A stretch of DNA of 64,000 nt from Brachionus manjavacas (Eukaryota; Rotifera; Eurotatoria; Ploima; Brachionidae), in NCBI GenBank assembly GCA_019054805.1, contig JAHQIY010000040.1, forward strand, positions 124,001-188,000, written 5' to 3'. The notes below the pieces were generated by a model. It saw nothing but the letters and a program-made list of their open reading frames with translations, ran no database searches and had not been told where the DNA came from. Every line of letters starts with the position of its first letter. Within the stretch, counting starts at the first letter, position 1. The position numbers were made by a program, and so were the translations under genes. Shown here one piece after another: positions 48,198-57,073 of the stretch.

Positions 48198-48656
48198 ATG
48201 TCTGAAGAATCAAAGAAACTATTTGAAACCACTGTTGGTATGAGCTTTATTGCTACCCGTATGGTTCAGAACTCCATTCAAAACAAAATTTCGAAGCTTC
48301 GCGATGATGTGAATTTTGAACAAATGCTAGTACTGATGGAACTAGACTATGAAGATGGACTTCGCCCAAGCGTTATTGCTGAGCGCTTGCATCGCAGTAA
48401 AGGCACCATGACCAGTCTTATTCGTCATGCAGAAAAGAATGAACTGATTGCCAGTGCGAAAGATCCAAGCCATAAAAATGCTAAGCGTTTGTTTTTAACA
48501 CTGAAAGGTAAAAAGGTACACGATCAACTAGCGCAGATGATTCGCGACGAAATGAGTTTCGCGACTCAAGATCTAGATGATGAAGAACGCAAGCATGTTT
48601 TCTCTGCGATGGAAAAAGTCATTCTTCGTTATAAACCTGATTTTTACGAAGTGTAA
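48198..48656 (+). CDS. MarR-family transcriptional regulator
   Basis: The 152-residue protein carries the winged helix (VNFEQMLVLMELDYEDGLRPSVIAERLHRSKGTMTSLIRHAEKNELIASAKDPSHKNAKRLFLT). ATG 48198 is preferred over ATG 48189, since GGAA lies immediately in front of the latter. It is not next to an obvious target; it is followed by a terminator at 48673-48700 and then a long gap. Confidence 0.88.
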   Translation: MSEESKKLFETTVGMSFIATRMVQNSIQNKISKLRDDVNFEQMLVLMELDYEDGLRPSVIAERLHRSKGTMTSLIRHAEKNELIASAKDPSHKNAKRLFLTLKGKKVHDQLAQMIRDEMSFATQDLDDEERKHVFSAMEKVILRYKPDFYEV

Positions 48657-48672
48657 TAAAACAGCTTCGACT

Positions 48673-48700
48673 AAGGGTGCTGTTCTGCACCCTTTTTGTT
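48673..48700 (+). terminator. terminator after MarR gene
   Basis: AAGGGTGC and GCACCCTT around TGTTCT, then TTTGTT. Confidence 0.88.
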
Positions 48701-48710
48701 ATGCGTGCAT

Positions 48711-48806
48711 CTATGAGATGCACTGTAAGATATGATAGGCGCAGGTCGATAAGCTTATCACCAATAGCGGAAATGGAAGCTGAATAATTGTGTTCTGTTT
48801 GTTCAT
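48711..48806 (-). CDS. 31-residue hydrophobic peptide
   Basis: The frame reads MNKQNTIIQLPFPLLVIS and continues with a Cys-containing hydrophobic end (LSTCAYHILQCIS). AGAGAGG stands 9 bases before the ATG at 48804-48806. One membrane helix is likely. It ends beside the MarR terminator. Short length makes chance possible; the ribosome site is the main support. Confidence 0.4.
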   Translation of the reverse strand: MNKQNTIIQLPFPLLVISLSTCAYHILQCIS

Positions 48807-49178
48807 TATCGCATCCTCTCTTGCCTAAACATCTTTAATGTAGACATTGTCTATCATTATTGGAGCTAAAAACTAGCTAATACCCACTGTTAGTTCAATA
48901 TTACCTTATCTAGATTAAACGCGAAATCAATATTGGGCGCCTTGTTTGTCAAAAATGATTTTACATGCCCTTTCCTTTTCAATGTTGAGTGTAAATGCTG
49001 CAGAAATAAGCTTTTCTTATCCTATCTGGTGATGTCGAATGGAACCCATTCCACATCATTTGTCTAAACAGACCACCTTATTAGCAAAAAAATGTATTAT
49101 CCTTGCAAATGTATAAATAACACTAATATTAGCAATCGATTTATATTTGGTTGCGTTTAATTTTGTTGCGAGGCTTGC
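48807..49178. other. AT-rich leader region of the 409-aa gene
   Basis: About 370 bases of AT-rich sequence upstream of the unknown gene. An imperfect hairpin TGATG-TCGAA-TGGAA / TTCCA-CATCA lies at about 49030-49058. No gene frame is supported. The long leader and composition change suggest dedicated regulation or recent acquisition. Confidence 0.4.
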
Positions 49179-50408
49179 ATGCAGGTAAAAATTCTAAAGC
49201 GTCTGATTAAAGACAAAATGTTTGGTAAAACCAAAAATACTGCGTTAGATGTTCAAGTCGCCCAAATGGCGGATGCGCGAATGGGTGCCATGTATATGTT
49301 AGCGAGTACCGAGATCTCTAAGGTTTCTGCATTCTCTAACGCTCACTTCTTCGATAACTTTGTTATTGGCTCTGAGCCTCTGAGTGATCTCAAATCAGCA
49401 GCGTCTGGCCTTCTAGATAAAACCAATGCGATTAACAAGCTGCAACAAACTAAAGCCGGTAAAAAGATTGTTGGTGCAGCTAAAGTTGTCGGCGATACCG
49501 CGAGTGCAGTGGTCACCAAAGTTAAACAGGTGATTTCTGACTTTTTCCGTATGCTGATGAACAAAGCGCGCAACATCTATGGTGATTTACTTTACGGTGT
49601 CGAGTGGTTTGCTGAGTTCGCTACGTGGATGACTGGCGAATTTGCCGGAAACTTCTCAAGCTTTATTCCAGGCTGGGGCTATGTTCAGAGTGCTTCCGAT
49701 ATCTACTCGGGTGTAAAACAAGCGGTATGTAAATCTAAAGATCTCATCACGCAAGTATATGCAGGCCGTGGTGTTGAATTATTGGGCGGCCATCCAAGTA
49801 TTATTGCCAATGCATTGGCTCGCCATTCTGCAACAGGTGCGTTAGGCGGAATTAAAAACGCAGCGGTTGGTATCACTAAGATAGGGTTAGAGGCTGCGGG
49901 CGATGCGTTTGCTGGCGTGGGTACATTAGTGAGCGTGTTAACTGGATTGTTTGAGCGTATCGTCAAGCTGGTGGATTACATGATCCAACGATGCTTAGTG
50001 GGTAAGGTGCTTAAGCGCGCTAAGAAAGAGTGGTCTAATCGAAATGCCAACGGTAGCTTAGTTCAAAACCATAAGATGTTTTCGGAATGGTTCCAAAGTG
50101 CGGTGATCACCACGCCTATTATTGCAGCTCTGGTCATGGGCAGCGGATTTGTCGCCCACCCCTATAAGTTTGCCCAATTGCTGACGCCAAAGCTTGAGGT
50201 TATCTCGCAAGGGGAGTTTGACAAAGCGGTGGTTTACATAGACAAGTTGAAATCCCTCTCAAGCAAATACGTTCAAGAATATGTCGATAGCTACAGTGTG
50301 GACTTCACCAGTTCTGATGGCGTCATTACAGCACGCTTAAATGAGCTTAAAAAGGGTAAAGGTATATTGGACGGTCACGAGTTTGTTGTGAACAAAGCAA
50401 CGCCTTAG
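49179..50408 (+). CDS. 409-residue helical protein of unknown family
   Basis: The protein has no signal peptide and no motif I recognise. It alternates charged helices with Gly/Ala-rich hydrophobic stretches (GALGGIKNAAVGITKIGLEAAGDAFAGVGTLVSVLTGLFERIVKLV at about residues 224-270; SAVITTPIIAALVMGSGFVA near 306-325), suggesting an amphipathic helical bundle or conditional membrane insertion. GCGAGG precedes ATG 49179. It stands alone, with a long AT-rich leader and a strong terminator at 50424-50458. Possibilities include a secreted-effector-like or structural protein, but nothing in the sequence settles this. Confidence 0.7.
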   Translation: MQVKILKRLIKDKMFGKTKNTALDVQVAQMADARMGAMYMLASTEISKVSAFSNAHFFDNFVIGSEPLSDLKSAASGLLDKTNAINKLQQTKAGKKIVGAAKVVGDTASAVVTKVKQVISDFFRMLMNKARNIYGDLLYGVEWFAEFATWMTGEFAGNFSSFIPGWGYVQSASDIYSGVKQAVCKSKDLITQVYAGRGVELLGGHPSIIANALARHSATGALGGIKNAAVGITKIGLEAAGDAFAGVGTLVSVLTGLFERIVKLVDYMIQRCLVGKVLKRAKKEWSNRNANGSLVQNHKMFSEWFQSAVITTPIIAALVMGSGFVAHPYKFAQLLTPKLEVISQGEFDKAVVYIDKLKSLSSKYVQEYVDSYSVDFTSSDGVITARLNELKKGKGILDGHEFVVNKATP

Positions 50409-50423
50409 CCACTTTGATTAATT

Positions 50424-50458
50424 AGCCATATCAAATTTTGGGTTTGATATGGCTTTTT
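50424..50458 (+). terminator. terminator after 409-aa gene
   Basis: AGCCATATCAAA and TTTGATATGGCT with TTTT after the right arm. Confidence 0.92.
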
Positions 50459-50473
50459 AGCGTACAGCACAAA

Positions 50474-50764
50474 TCAAAGATCGCGCATCAAGGTTTCAAA
50501 TTCTTCACTCGCTTGGTCGATTAAGCGATTTATCTCTTCTGCATCTTTATTGTCTAACTCTAGCTGCCACGGCTTCTTATTTTGTTTGCCACATAATCGT
50601 GTGTGACCACCGACTTTTTGAAATGACAGTTCACTAAACTCTGCTTGGTGGTGCTGCTTGTTTTCCATGATCTCTACGTCAATCAGCCCGATAGGATTAA
50701 TCTCAACATGGGCATGGGAGTGGTTCACATCGATTAGTTCGTATTCTCTATGTACTGAAATCAC
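50474..50764 (-). CDS. 96-residue hypothetical protein
   Basis: A soluble small protein, His-rich near the N-terminus (VNHSHAHVEINP) and acidic-helical at the C-terminus (NKDAEEINRLIDQASEEFETLMRDL). The start is GTG 50764 with AAGGAG 6 bases before. Central CGKQNKKPWQLEL resembles a beta hairpin. No family recognised; coding is supported by the ribosome site and clean boundaries. Convergent with the 409-aa gene. Confidence 0.7.
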   Translation of the reverse strand: MISVHREYELIDVNHSHAHVEINPIGLIDVEIMENKQHHQAEFSELSFQKVGGHTRLCGKQNKKPWQLELDNKDAEEINRLIDQASEEFETLMRDL

Positions 50765-50864
50765 GGTTTTCTCCTTACTCTAGTCACTGACGTTTTAAAC
50801 AAGTGTAGGCGATCAAATTTGAATGATTAGTGAAATAAATAAGAATATTGATGCAGGTTAATTT

Positions 50865-51740
50865 CTACTCGTTGTTACCTGAGTAAAAACTTATTAGCTG
50901 CTCTTCTATAGCGTCTCTCGCCATTGAAACCGCGATCGGTGGTGTTCTCGAATAGGGGTGTAGGGCGTAAACATTCGTACTAGGAAGTGCATAGTCAGGT
51001 AAACAAGGGGAGAGCTGCGGGTATCGAGGAAGAACAAACTCAGGCACGATGCCTATTCCCATACCGTGAGCGATCATGGCAGCCACCTGATTAATGGTAT
51101 TGACTCTGTGTTTGGCGAGGAAGCGGTGTTCAATGACCTCCCCAGTCGAAATGGAGTGCATTGTGTGAGTGATCTGCTTGCCTTGCCAATGGTTGGCGAT
51201 GTAGTTGGCGTCTTTCAAGGCTGTTTTGCAAGAGGCTTGCTGGCACAAGACGTCGCGAAATGCGCCTATTTTTCTTTGTTTATAACTGCTGTCGCCAGAT
51301 TCTCCGACTCGAATAGCGAGATCAATATCGTTTTGCATCAAGTCTAATTGATCATCGTCCGCCCTGATATTGAGACAAACCTGAGGATAGGCCGCAAACG
51401 CACGTGCCAATGCAGGAGTAATCACAGTTTCTACTAGTGCATGGGGAGCCGTAATAGTGAGATAGCCAGATGGAGCCTGATGTGTTTCTCGCATCTCGTC
51501 CCATGCTTGGTCGACAATCTTGTTCATCGCTAAGCAGTGCTGGTAGAACATCTCTCCTTGCACAGTCAGGCTTTGCTTGCGAGTGGTACGTTTGAGCAAA
51601 GTAGTGTCTAGTTCGCTTTCTAGCTGTTTGAGTGCGCCACTAAGCACTGATTTGGAAAGTTCTAGCTTTTCGGCGGCCTTTGAAATTGATCCACAATCAA
51701 CAATGTACATAAACAGGGTCATTTGGCGGTGTTTGTTCAT
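50865..51740 (-). CDS. LysR-family transcriptional regulator
   Basis: HTH at residues ~8-60 (LFMYIVDCGSISKAAEKLELSKSVLSGALKQLESEL) and an effector domain with GYLTITAPHALVETVI, typical of the LysR subgroup near AaeR/DmlR (ends in a PLxxF-like LHPYSRTPP). Divergent from the SnoaL-like gene, a probable target across the 100-base spacer. Confidence 0.9.
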   Translation of the reverse strand: MNKHRQMTLFMYIVDCGSISKAAEKLELSKSVLSGALKQLESELDTTLLKRTTRKQSLTVQGEMFYQHCLAMNKIVDQAWDEMRETHQAPSGYLTITAPHALVETVITPALARAFAAYPQVCLNIRADDDQLDLMQNDIDLAIRVGESGDSSYKQRKIGAFRDVLCQQASCKTALKDANYIANHWQGKQITHTMHSISTGEVIEHRFLAKHRVNTINQVAAMIAHGMGIGIVPEFVLPRYPQLSPCLPDYALPSTNVYALHPYSRTPPIAVSMARDAIEEQLISFYSGNNE

Positions 51741-51840
51741 TCTATTGTTCTCTATGGTCGAACAGTAATTTCTAATTTGTTTGTTTTTACGTGCTAATCA
51801 TAGCACTAAACTGAGCGTATTCATTGAGAGGAGAATAGAA

Positions 51841-52212
51841 ATGAGCCAAGCCGTATTAGAAGCCTGTCAGGCAGGTATTGCCGCGTGGAAACACGCTTTC
51901 AACAATCAAGATGCAAAAGGTTGCGCGGAGCAATACCAAGAAGGCACGATTATGCATGCTAAGCCTTTTGGCCGTTTTGAAGGTCGAGAGCAGATCCAAG
52001 CCTTTTGGCAAAACATCATGGACCAAGGTTTCAGTGACGTTGCATACACAGACACAAGGTGGGAAAAAGTGGATGAGAGCAATTACATTCTGACGTCGAA
52101 GTGGACAATGAACAAAGCATTCGGTGTGGTTCACAAGGAAGTATGGACAATTCAAGATGATGGTAAGGCCCGCTTAACTTACGACGAGTTTGAAGTTCTA
52201 GGAGAACGATAG
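51841..52212 (+). CDS. SnoaL/NTF2-like fold protein
   Basis: A 123-residue alpha+beta cone-fold protein: WKHAFNNQDAKGCAEQYQEGTIMHAKPFGRFEGREQIQAFWQNIMDQG, then strand-rich repeats ending ARLTYDEFEVLGER. This is the SnoaL/DUF4440 pattern; members are isomerases, hydrolases or binding proteins. AGAGGAG precedes ATG 51841, which is preferred over the upstream 51781 start. The LysR gene is divergent and the VOC gene follows. Confidence 0.8.
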   Translation: MSQAVLEACQAGIAAWKHAFNNQDAKGCAEQYQEGTIMHAKPFGRFEGREQIQAFWQNIMDQGFSDVAYTDTRWEKVDESNYILTSKWTMNKAFGVVHKEVWTIQDDGKARLTYDEFEVLGER

Positions 52213-52367
52213 TTCCCTTTCGTTTTCCCGCTCCCGATAAGAGCTTTATGTGATATTGATAAAGTTGAGTTATTATATTTATAATTATTGATAATTTCAT
52301 TTAATCACCACCAGTGCATACACTCTCTCCATCGAAACAATACATCGAATCAATTTTGGAGAAAGTT

Positions 52368-52853
52368 ATGAAAATGAATCACGTGGGTATCATGGTTGGC
52401 GATATGGACAAAGCGGTTGAGTTTTACACTCAAGCGTTAGGCCTTAAGATTGTCATGAATAACACTAAAGTCGTTGAAGAGCGCGAAACCGCCATCGGTC
52501 GTATGTGTATCGCCGTATTTGGTGAGGGTTTTAAAGGCTTCAATATTGCTCACTTGGTGACAACAGATGGTATCGGTGTTGAGTTATTTGAGATGAAGGA
52601 GCGTCAAGAGCGCCATGAGGTCGACTTCTCACGTTTAGGCATCTTCCATTTCTGTTTACAAACTGATGATTTCGAAGGCGTAATGGAAAAGGTCGAGCAG
52701 TTCGGTGGCAAAGTACGTATGGATGTAATGCGCTATCACCCAGAAGACGACACTAAGCCTGCAAAAATGGTTTACCTAGAAGACCCGTTTGGCAATCTGT
52801 TTGAGCTTTACTCTCACACGTACGAAGAGACATATGCATCAGACTACGAGTAA
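52368..52853 (+). CDS. VOC-family (glyoxalase/dioxygenase superfamily) protein
   Basis: One VOC unit pair: MNHVGIMVGDMDKAVEFYTQALGLKIV with the first metal His, LVTTDGIGVELFEMKE with a Glu ligand, IFHFCLQTDDFEGVMEKV with a second His, and YLEDPFGNLFELYSHTYE with the terminal Glu. A metal-binding cytosolic enzyme of unknown substrate. ATG 52368 follows TTGGAGAAAG. It ends at a strong convergent terminator. Confidence 0.88.
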   Translation: MKMNHVGIMVGDMDKAVEFYTQALGLKIVMNNTKVVEERETAIGRMCIAVFGEGFKGFNIAHLVTTDGIGVELFEMKERQERHEVDFSRLGIFHFCLQTDDFEGVMEKVEQFGGKVRMDVMRYHPEDDTKPAKMVYLEDPFGNLFELYSHTYEETYASDYE

Positions 52854-52867
52854 TGTGCTCTAAACCG

Positions 52868-52900
52868 AAAAAGGATTGGCAACAATGCCAATCCTTTTTT
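52868..52900. terminator. bidirectional terminator between VOC and lipoprotein genes
   Basis: AAAAAGGATTGGC pairs with GCCAATCCTTTTT, serving both converging genes. Confidence 0.92.
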
Positions 52901-52914
52901 GTACGTTGTTAAAT

Positions 52915-53421
52915 TTACTGCGTCATCATCGCTGTTTTATTGGTGACGACCATAGACAGGATGTCACGATCTGCGGCATCTGCCCCATAGCCGTACGATT
53001 TCACTGCCCAGAAACCACCTTGTTCCGCAATCAACTTCCAATCCCATTGATAGCCATCTTCAAACTCTAAGTGTAAATTTCCGTTGTCTTGGAACTCCCA
53101 CGTGATGTTTTCAGTGCTACCTTTATCCAATTTGGTGTATGCACCCGTTCCATCATCGTTCAAGACCATTTTTCGTTTTTTCTTACCGTTGTTGAACGAA
53201 AACACAAGTTCTTGCCCTACCACCATATCGTCAGTAAAGATTTCGTAACCGCCACAGTCCATAACGGCTTGCTCAAATTTTTCGTGGGTATAAGCAGCTC
53301 CTGACCCATCGCCAACCTTACACAGATTTGATTTTATTGCTTGTTCTTCTGGTGAAGATGTAGATTGGCAGCCTGCCAAAAAGGCGATAGAGAGTAGCGA
53401 CACTGACGTTAAGATCTTCAT
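52915..53421 (-). CDS. putative lipoprotein
   Basis: The N-terminus MKILTSVSLLSIAFLAGC is a lipoprotein signal with a clean lipobox (LAGC, Cys 18). The remaining ~150 residues are mostly beta, with Trp and Gly (WEFQDNGNLHLEFEDGYQWDWKL). A motif-level family was not recognised. AAGAGG precedes the ATG. Membrane or outer-membrane anchored. Confidence 0.8.
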   Translation of the reverse strand: MKILTSVSLLSIAFLAGCQSTSSPEEQAIKSNLCKVGDGSGAAYTHEKFEQAVMDCGGYEIFTDDMVVGQELVFSFNNGKKKRKMVLNDDGTGAYTKLDKGSTENITWEFQDNGNLHLEFEDGYQWDWKLIAEQGGFWAVKSYGYGADAADRDILSMVVTNKTAMMTQ

Positions 53422-53557
53422 AGTTAACCTCTTTCCATAATTGATAATATGCGCATTGTGAATATGTGCCAGTTAAGAACAGGTCATAAACTATGATTCG
53501 TCAAATCGGTGTGTAAAAGGTGATAACTGAATGCGGTTTATATCGAACGCATGCATA

Positions 53558-53586
53558 AAAAAGGCTCGAAAATTCGAGCCTTTTTA
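53558..53586 (-). terminator. terminator of the permease gene
   Basis: AAAGGCTCGAA and TTCGAGCCTTT form a stem with A and T runs on both sides. Confidence 0.9.
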
Positions 53587-53598
53587 GCACAGCGGTGG

Positions 53599-54678
53599 TT
53601 AACCAAAGATGAAGCTATAGAGAAAGCCAGCACCTATCGCCATGCTGAGAATGACAACCAGGAAGGCAGCAATCATCTGATTCTTGAAGATAGATTTAAG
53701 TAAAATCACCTCAGTCAAACTTGCTCCTGCACTGCCGATAATCAGTGCCATCACTGAGCCTAATGCCATCCCTTTTTGTACTAATGCTGCGCTTAGTGGA
53801 ATGACCGCTTCGGCGCGAATGTACAAAGGAATACCGATAATGGCTGCGACTGGAATTGCGTACCATTTTCCTGCTCCTGCGTACTCAGCGATCAGCTCTG
53901 TAGGGATAAAGCCGTAGATAAATGAACCAATAGCAATACCTAGCATTAGATAAGGGAAGACCTGCTTAAAATCTTTCCATGTTGAGTGCCAAATTTTAAC
54001 CCAACGGCTTGGCTCTTTGTCCTCGACCACTGTCGCCGTGGCTGTGCCGTCAGAAGAGCAGCATGACACTTCAACTTTAGTTTCGCTGCCACAAGCCGCT
54101 TCTTTTGCTGCAACCGGTGCAGTCTCACCGCAACTCGTTGTCGCACATGAAGATACTGCTTTTACTTCAGGCTTACTCTCACCACAGCTTGTGCCACAAC
54201 TTGAAGGTTGTGCTGCTTGGTAAGCTTCTGGTTTTACATAGCGTTCAAAACCGAGTTTTTCTAGCGTATAGCCCGCAACGACTGACACCAACATAGCAAT
54301 AGCAAAGTAGAACAGCGCGACTTTCCAACCAAAGGTCACGACGAACAAGCCGATGATGACCGGGTTAAGTAGTGGGCTACCAAATAAGAACACCATCATT
54401 GGGCCAAACCCTGCTCTGGCTCTGAGTAGACCTTTTAAGAAAGGTATTGTGGAACACGAGCAAAATGGTGTGATCGCACCAAGTAGTGCAGCGACAACAT
54501 AACCTTTACCGTTGCGCGAAGTTAGGATCGATTGGATCTTCTCTGGGGTTAAAAACTCTTGCAATACACCAACAATGTAGCTAATGGCTAAGAACAGGAT
54601 GATCAGTTCGGTGGCTAAAAACACGAACATATCGAGAGCTTCACTCGCCATGGTCATAAAATCGTTATTCATCATCAT
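53599..54678 (-). CDS. ArsP-like permease with Cys-rich cytoplasmic loop
   Basis: About eight helices in two halves: YVVAALLGAITPFCSCSTIPFLKGLLRARAGFGPMMVFLFGSPLLNP near the start, and ASLTEVILLKSIFKN near the end. The TPFCSCST motif is the signature of the permease family (DUF318/ArsP) that includes organoarsenical exporters. A loop at ~155-225 holds seven cysteines (SSCGTSCGE, SSCATTSCGE, AACGS, SCCSSDG), suggesting metalloid or metal sensing or relay. Three ATGs lie at 54678, 54675 and 54672 behind TTTGGAG; the first is used. Two TATTTC-N10-GAAATA-like operators lie upstream. Confidence 0.85.
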   Translation of the reverse strand: MMMNNDFMTMASEALDMFVFLATELIILFLAISYIVGVLQEFLTPEKIQSILTSRNGKGYVVAALLGAITPFCSCSTIPFLKGLLRARAGFGPMMVFLFGSPLLNPVIIGLFVVTFGWKVALFYFAIAMLVSVVAGYTLEKLGFERYVKPEAYQAAQPSSCGTSCGESKPEVKAVSSCATTSCGETAPVAAKEAACGSETKVEVSCCSSDGTATATVVEDKEPSRWVKIWHSTWKDFKQVFPYLMLGIAIGSFIYGFIPTELIAEYAGAGKWYAIPVAAIIGIPLYIRAEAVIPLSAALVQKGMALGSVMALIIGSAGASLTEVILLKSIFKNQMIAAFLVVILSMAIGAGFLYSFIFG

Positions 54679-54691
54679 TGACTCCAAAGTT

Positions 54692-54713
54692 TATTTCGAT
54701 TTTTCTCGAATTA
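54692..54713. promoter_or_regulatory. ArsR-type operator half copy 1 (imperfect)
   Basis: TATTTC, ten bases, then GAATTA, one or two bases off the consensus GAAATA. Fourteen bases from the permease start. Confidence 0.5.
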
Positions 54714-54741
54714 TAGAAGTGAGAAAGAAAAGATCAATAAA

Positions 54742-54763
54742 TATTTCCATAAAAATCGAAATA
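54742..54763. promoter_or_regulatory. ArsR-type operator copy 2
   Basis: TATTTC-N10-GAAATA, an exact inverted repeat with 10-base spacer, 50 bases from copy 1 centre to centre, upstream of the permease. Confidence 0.6.
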
Positions 54764-55045
54764 AAATGCAAAGCTATTGTTTATCAGATAGATAAGTCTT
54801 AGTGAGAAAAACAGAACTAAAATCAATCAACGGCATTTAATTTAAAGATCAAAAGTGATTAAATATTGCTCATTGCAAACTCTTTATGTAGTCATAAACT
54901 CCATTTTTGTAACTAATTTGATGTAAATATGATTTTGTTTACGCTTAGTTTGCGCTATTTTAGGTTGCAAGTTCGTTTGTGAAACTTTGGCGCTCTTGTT
55001 GGTCAATACTCGGTGGCAAAGATCGCATGTTATTACCATTCCATA

Positions 55046-55064
55046 AATGTTATAACATAACATT
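55046..55064. promoter_or_regulatory. Zur box upstream of M23 peptidase
   Basis: AATGTTATAACATAACATT is a near-perfect palindrome that fits the gammaproteobacterial Zur consensus (AATGTTATANTATAACATT). It ends 21 bases before the ATG at 55086, so it would block transcription when zinc is replete. Confidence 0.75.
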
Positions 55065-55085
55065 AAGTTCTGATTTGTCTGTTTT

Positions 55086-56363
55086 ATGAAGCTCGTTCGT
55101 CCCATATTAGTTGCGGTTGCGATCACCGCCTTTTCTCTCTCTGCTGTGCTGACTTTCAAGTCTGAGTCGAAGCGTGAGCCTACTCCGATCAAAGTGACGG
55201 CCTATCAGCCGCAAGAAAATACGACTCCCGCTCCTCAGCAGTCGTCTGAAATTCGCGCTCACTATTTTGTTAAAGTGGGGGATACCTTAAGCACGATATT
55301 TTCGGCATGGAACATACCTTACGAGACGCTGCAAAGTGTTCTAGAGGCCGATCTCGAATCGCTGAAGTTAGATACCATTAAGCCGGGGGATCACTTAGAA
55401 CTCGTGCTTGATAGCGATACTAAACAGCTCGCGACCTTGATCTATCATCAAAGTTTGGTCGAAAGGGCAGTGTTTAGTCGTGAGGAAGACAATAGCTTTA
55501 GCTACCGTTTTGTCGAAGAAGCGGGTGAATGGCAAGAAAAACTCTATTCGGGTGATATTCAAGGCAGCTTTTCGCTATCGGCTTACCGTGCGGGTTTAAC
55601 ACCAAATCAGATTGCCAACATTACCCGCGTATTGCGTGACAAAGTAAACTTCGCCAAAGAGCTGCGCGCAGGGGATCGTTTTAATGTGTTGGTTAAAGAA
55701 CAATACTTAGGTAGCCATCTAACGGGTAATACCGAAATCCAAGGTATCGCGATTTATCTACGTGGCAGAGAAGTTGCGGCGTTTTTGGCTGAAGATGGTC
55801 GTTTTTACGATAGGCAAGGTAATAGCCTTGAGCAAGCCTTTGACCGTTATCCGGTCGCAAAGCAATATCGTCGTATCACGTCACCATTCAACCCAAGACG
55901 CAAGCACCCTGTGACAGGGCGTGTAACTCCGCATAACGGCACAGACTTCGCTACTCCTGTCGGAGCGCCTGTTTACTCAACGGGGGATGGTAAAGTGATT
56001 GCAGTACGTAACCACAAATATGCGGGTAAGTATCTAGTGATCGAGCACAACAGCGTTTACAAGACTCGTTACCTTCATCTGCACCGCTTTCTGGTCAAGA
56101 AAGGCCAACACGTTAAACGTGGTCAGAAAATTGCGATTGCAGGTGCGACGGGTAGGATCACTGGGCCACATTTGCACTTTGAAGTCTTAGTGCGCAACCG
56201 AGCGGTAGACCCAATGAAAGCCAACCTTCCGCTCGCTAGCTCAATTTCAAAGCAAGATAAGCCAGCATTTTTAGCACGTATCTCTGAGTTTGATATCTTG
56301 GTGAAAGGTGAACAAAGTGCCACAGCCTCAATTAAATCACAGGGTGAACCAAACAGCCGCTAG
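55086..56363 (+). CDS. shyB: M23 peptidoglycan endopeptidase (ShyB-like)
   Basis: N-terminal anchor (LVAVAITAFSLSAVLTF), a LysM/OapA-like region (YFVKVGDTLSTIFSAWNIPYETLQ), a central inhibitory-type domain, and the M23 catalytic part: HNGTDFATP (first His and Asp), then HLHRF, and GRITGPHLHFEVLVRNRAVDP with the HLHFE motif. These cleave D-Ala-mDAP cross-bridges in the periplasm. In V. cholerae, ShyB is repressed by Zur and works with little zinc; the Zur box upstream suggests the same. Length 425 is normal. Confidence 0.9.
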   Translation: MKLVRPILVAVAITAFSLSAVLTFKSESKREPTPIKVTAYQPQENTTPAPQQSSEIRAHYFVKVGDTLSTIFSAWNIPYETLQSVLEADLESLKLDTIKPGDHLELVLDSDTKQLATLIYHQSLVERAVFSREEDNSFSYRFVEEAGEWQEKLYSGDIQGSFSLSAYRAGLTPNQIANITRVLRDKVNFAKELRAGDRFNVLVKEQYLGSHLTGNTEIQGIAIYLRGREVAAFLAEDGRFYDRQGNSLEQAFDRYPVAKQYRRITSPFNPRRKHPVTGRVTPHNGTDFATPVGAPVYSTGDGKVIAVRNHKYAGKYLVIEHNSVYKTRYLHLHRFLVKKGQHVKRGQKIAIAGATGRITGPHLHFEVLVRNRAVDPMKANLPLASSISKQDKPAFLARISEFDILVKGEQSATASIKSQGEPNSR

Positions 56364-57073
56364 TCCTTTCGTTCTTCGCATAGTCGAGCGAAATTCACTA
56401 ATACGCGTTGTGCCTCATCAGCAGGCACAACCTGCTGTATTTTACGGTTAACAACCTTTTCCCCTAGCTCATCTTTAAAGTTCTCAAGTACATCAAGCAT
56501 GATATCGGCAGTAAATTCGGGGTGAAATTGTACGCCCCACGTGCACTCTCCGACACGAAACGCGTGGTTCTGATCAAGATTACTTTGTGCTAATCGCACA
56601 GCTTGGCTTGGTAATGTAAGTACAGATTGAAAATGGACGGCTTGAGCATGGAAGTGCTCGGGTAGTTGGCTAAGTAGTGGATCGTTACCGCTGTCAGTCA
56701 ATCTGGAGATATTGACTGTACCGACCTCCAATCCATTTGGATTGAAGTCGACTTCACCACCAAAAGCGTAGCTGATAAGTTGGTGACCAAAGCAGATGCC
56801 TAAGGTTGGAATATGATGCTCTGCAAGCTGCACAATCTCTGCTGCAAGCCGTTTCATCCAGTTAGCTTCTTCTGTCACCATAGACAGTGAACCCATGATG
56901 ATAACGCCCGCGAGCAAGTGCGGCTTTGGCAGTGGGTTAGCGATTCCATCGTGAAACTCAATCTCAAGCGTGGTAGCACCAATGGCTTGCTTCGCCCACA
57001 GTTCAAAATCACCAAATTTGTTCAGTTGGCTTTCAGGCGCTGAGCCCACATTGACAATCAATAGCTTTTTCAC
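56360..57073 (-). CDS. class I glutamine amidotransferase
   Basis: The nucleophile Cys is in LGICFGHQLISYAFGG (about residue 95), and the His/Glu pair is in WGVQFHPEFTADIM. The rest follows the GATase1 family of stand-alone enzymes like YfeJ (GuaA-like). The start is GTG 57073 with GAGG before it. It ends overlapping the shyB stop by 4 bases, convergent. The acceptor substrate is unknown. Confidence 0.9.
   Translation of the reverse strand: MKKLLIVNVGSAPESQLNKFGDFELWAKQAIGATTLEIEFHDGIANPLPKPHLLAGVIIMGSLSMVTEEANWMKRLAAEIVQLAEHHIPTLGICFGHQLISYAFGGEVDFNPNGLEVGTVNISRLTDSGNDPLLSQLPEHFHAQAVHFQSVLTLPSQAVRLAQSNLDQNHAFRVGECTWGVQFHPEFTADIMLDVLENFKDELGEKVVNRKIQQVVPADEAQRVLVNFARLCEERKD

Noticed and set aside
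54884-55192. Minus-strand 102-codon frame across the Zur box
   Set aside because: Overlaps the shyB promoter and start, and is not supported by codon pattern or ribosome site.
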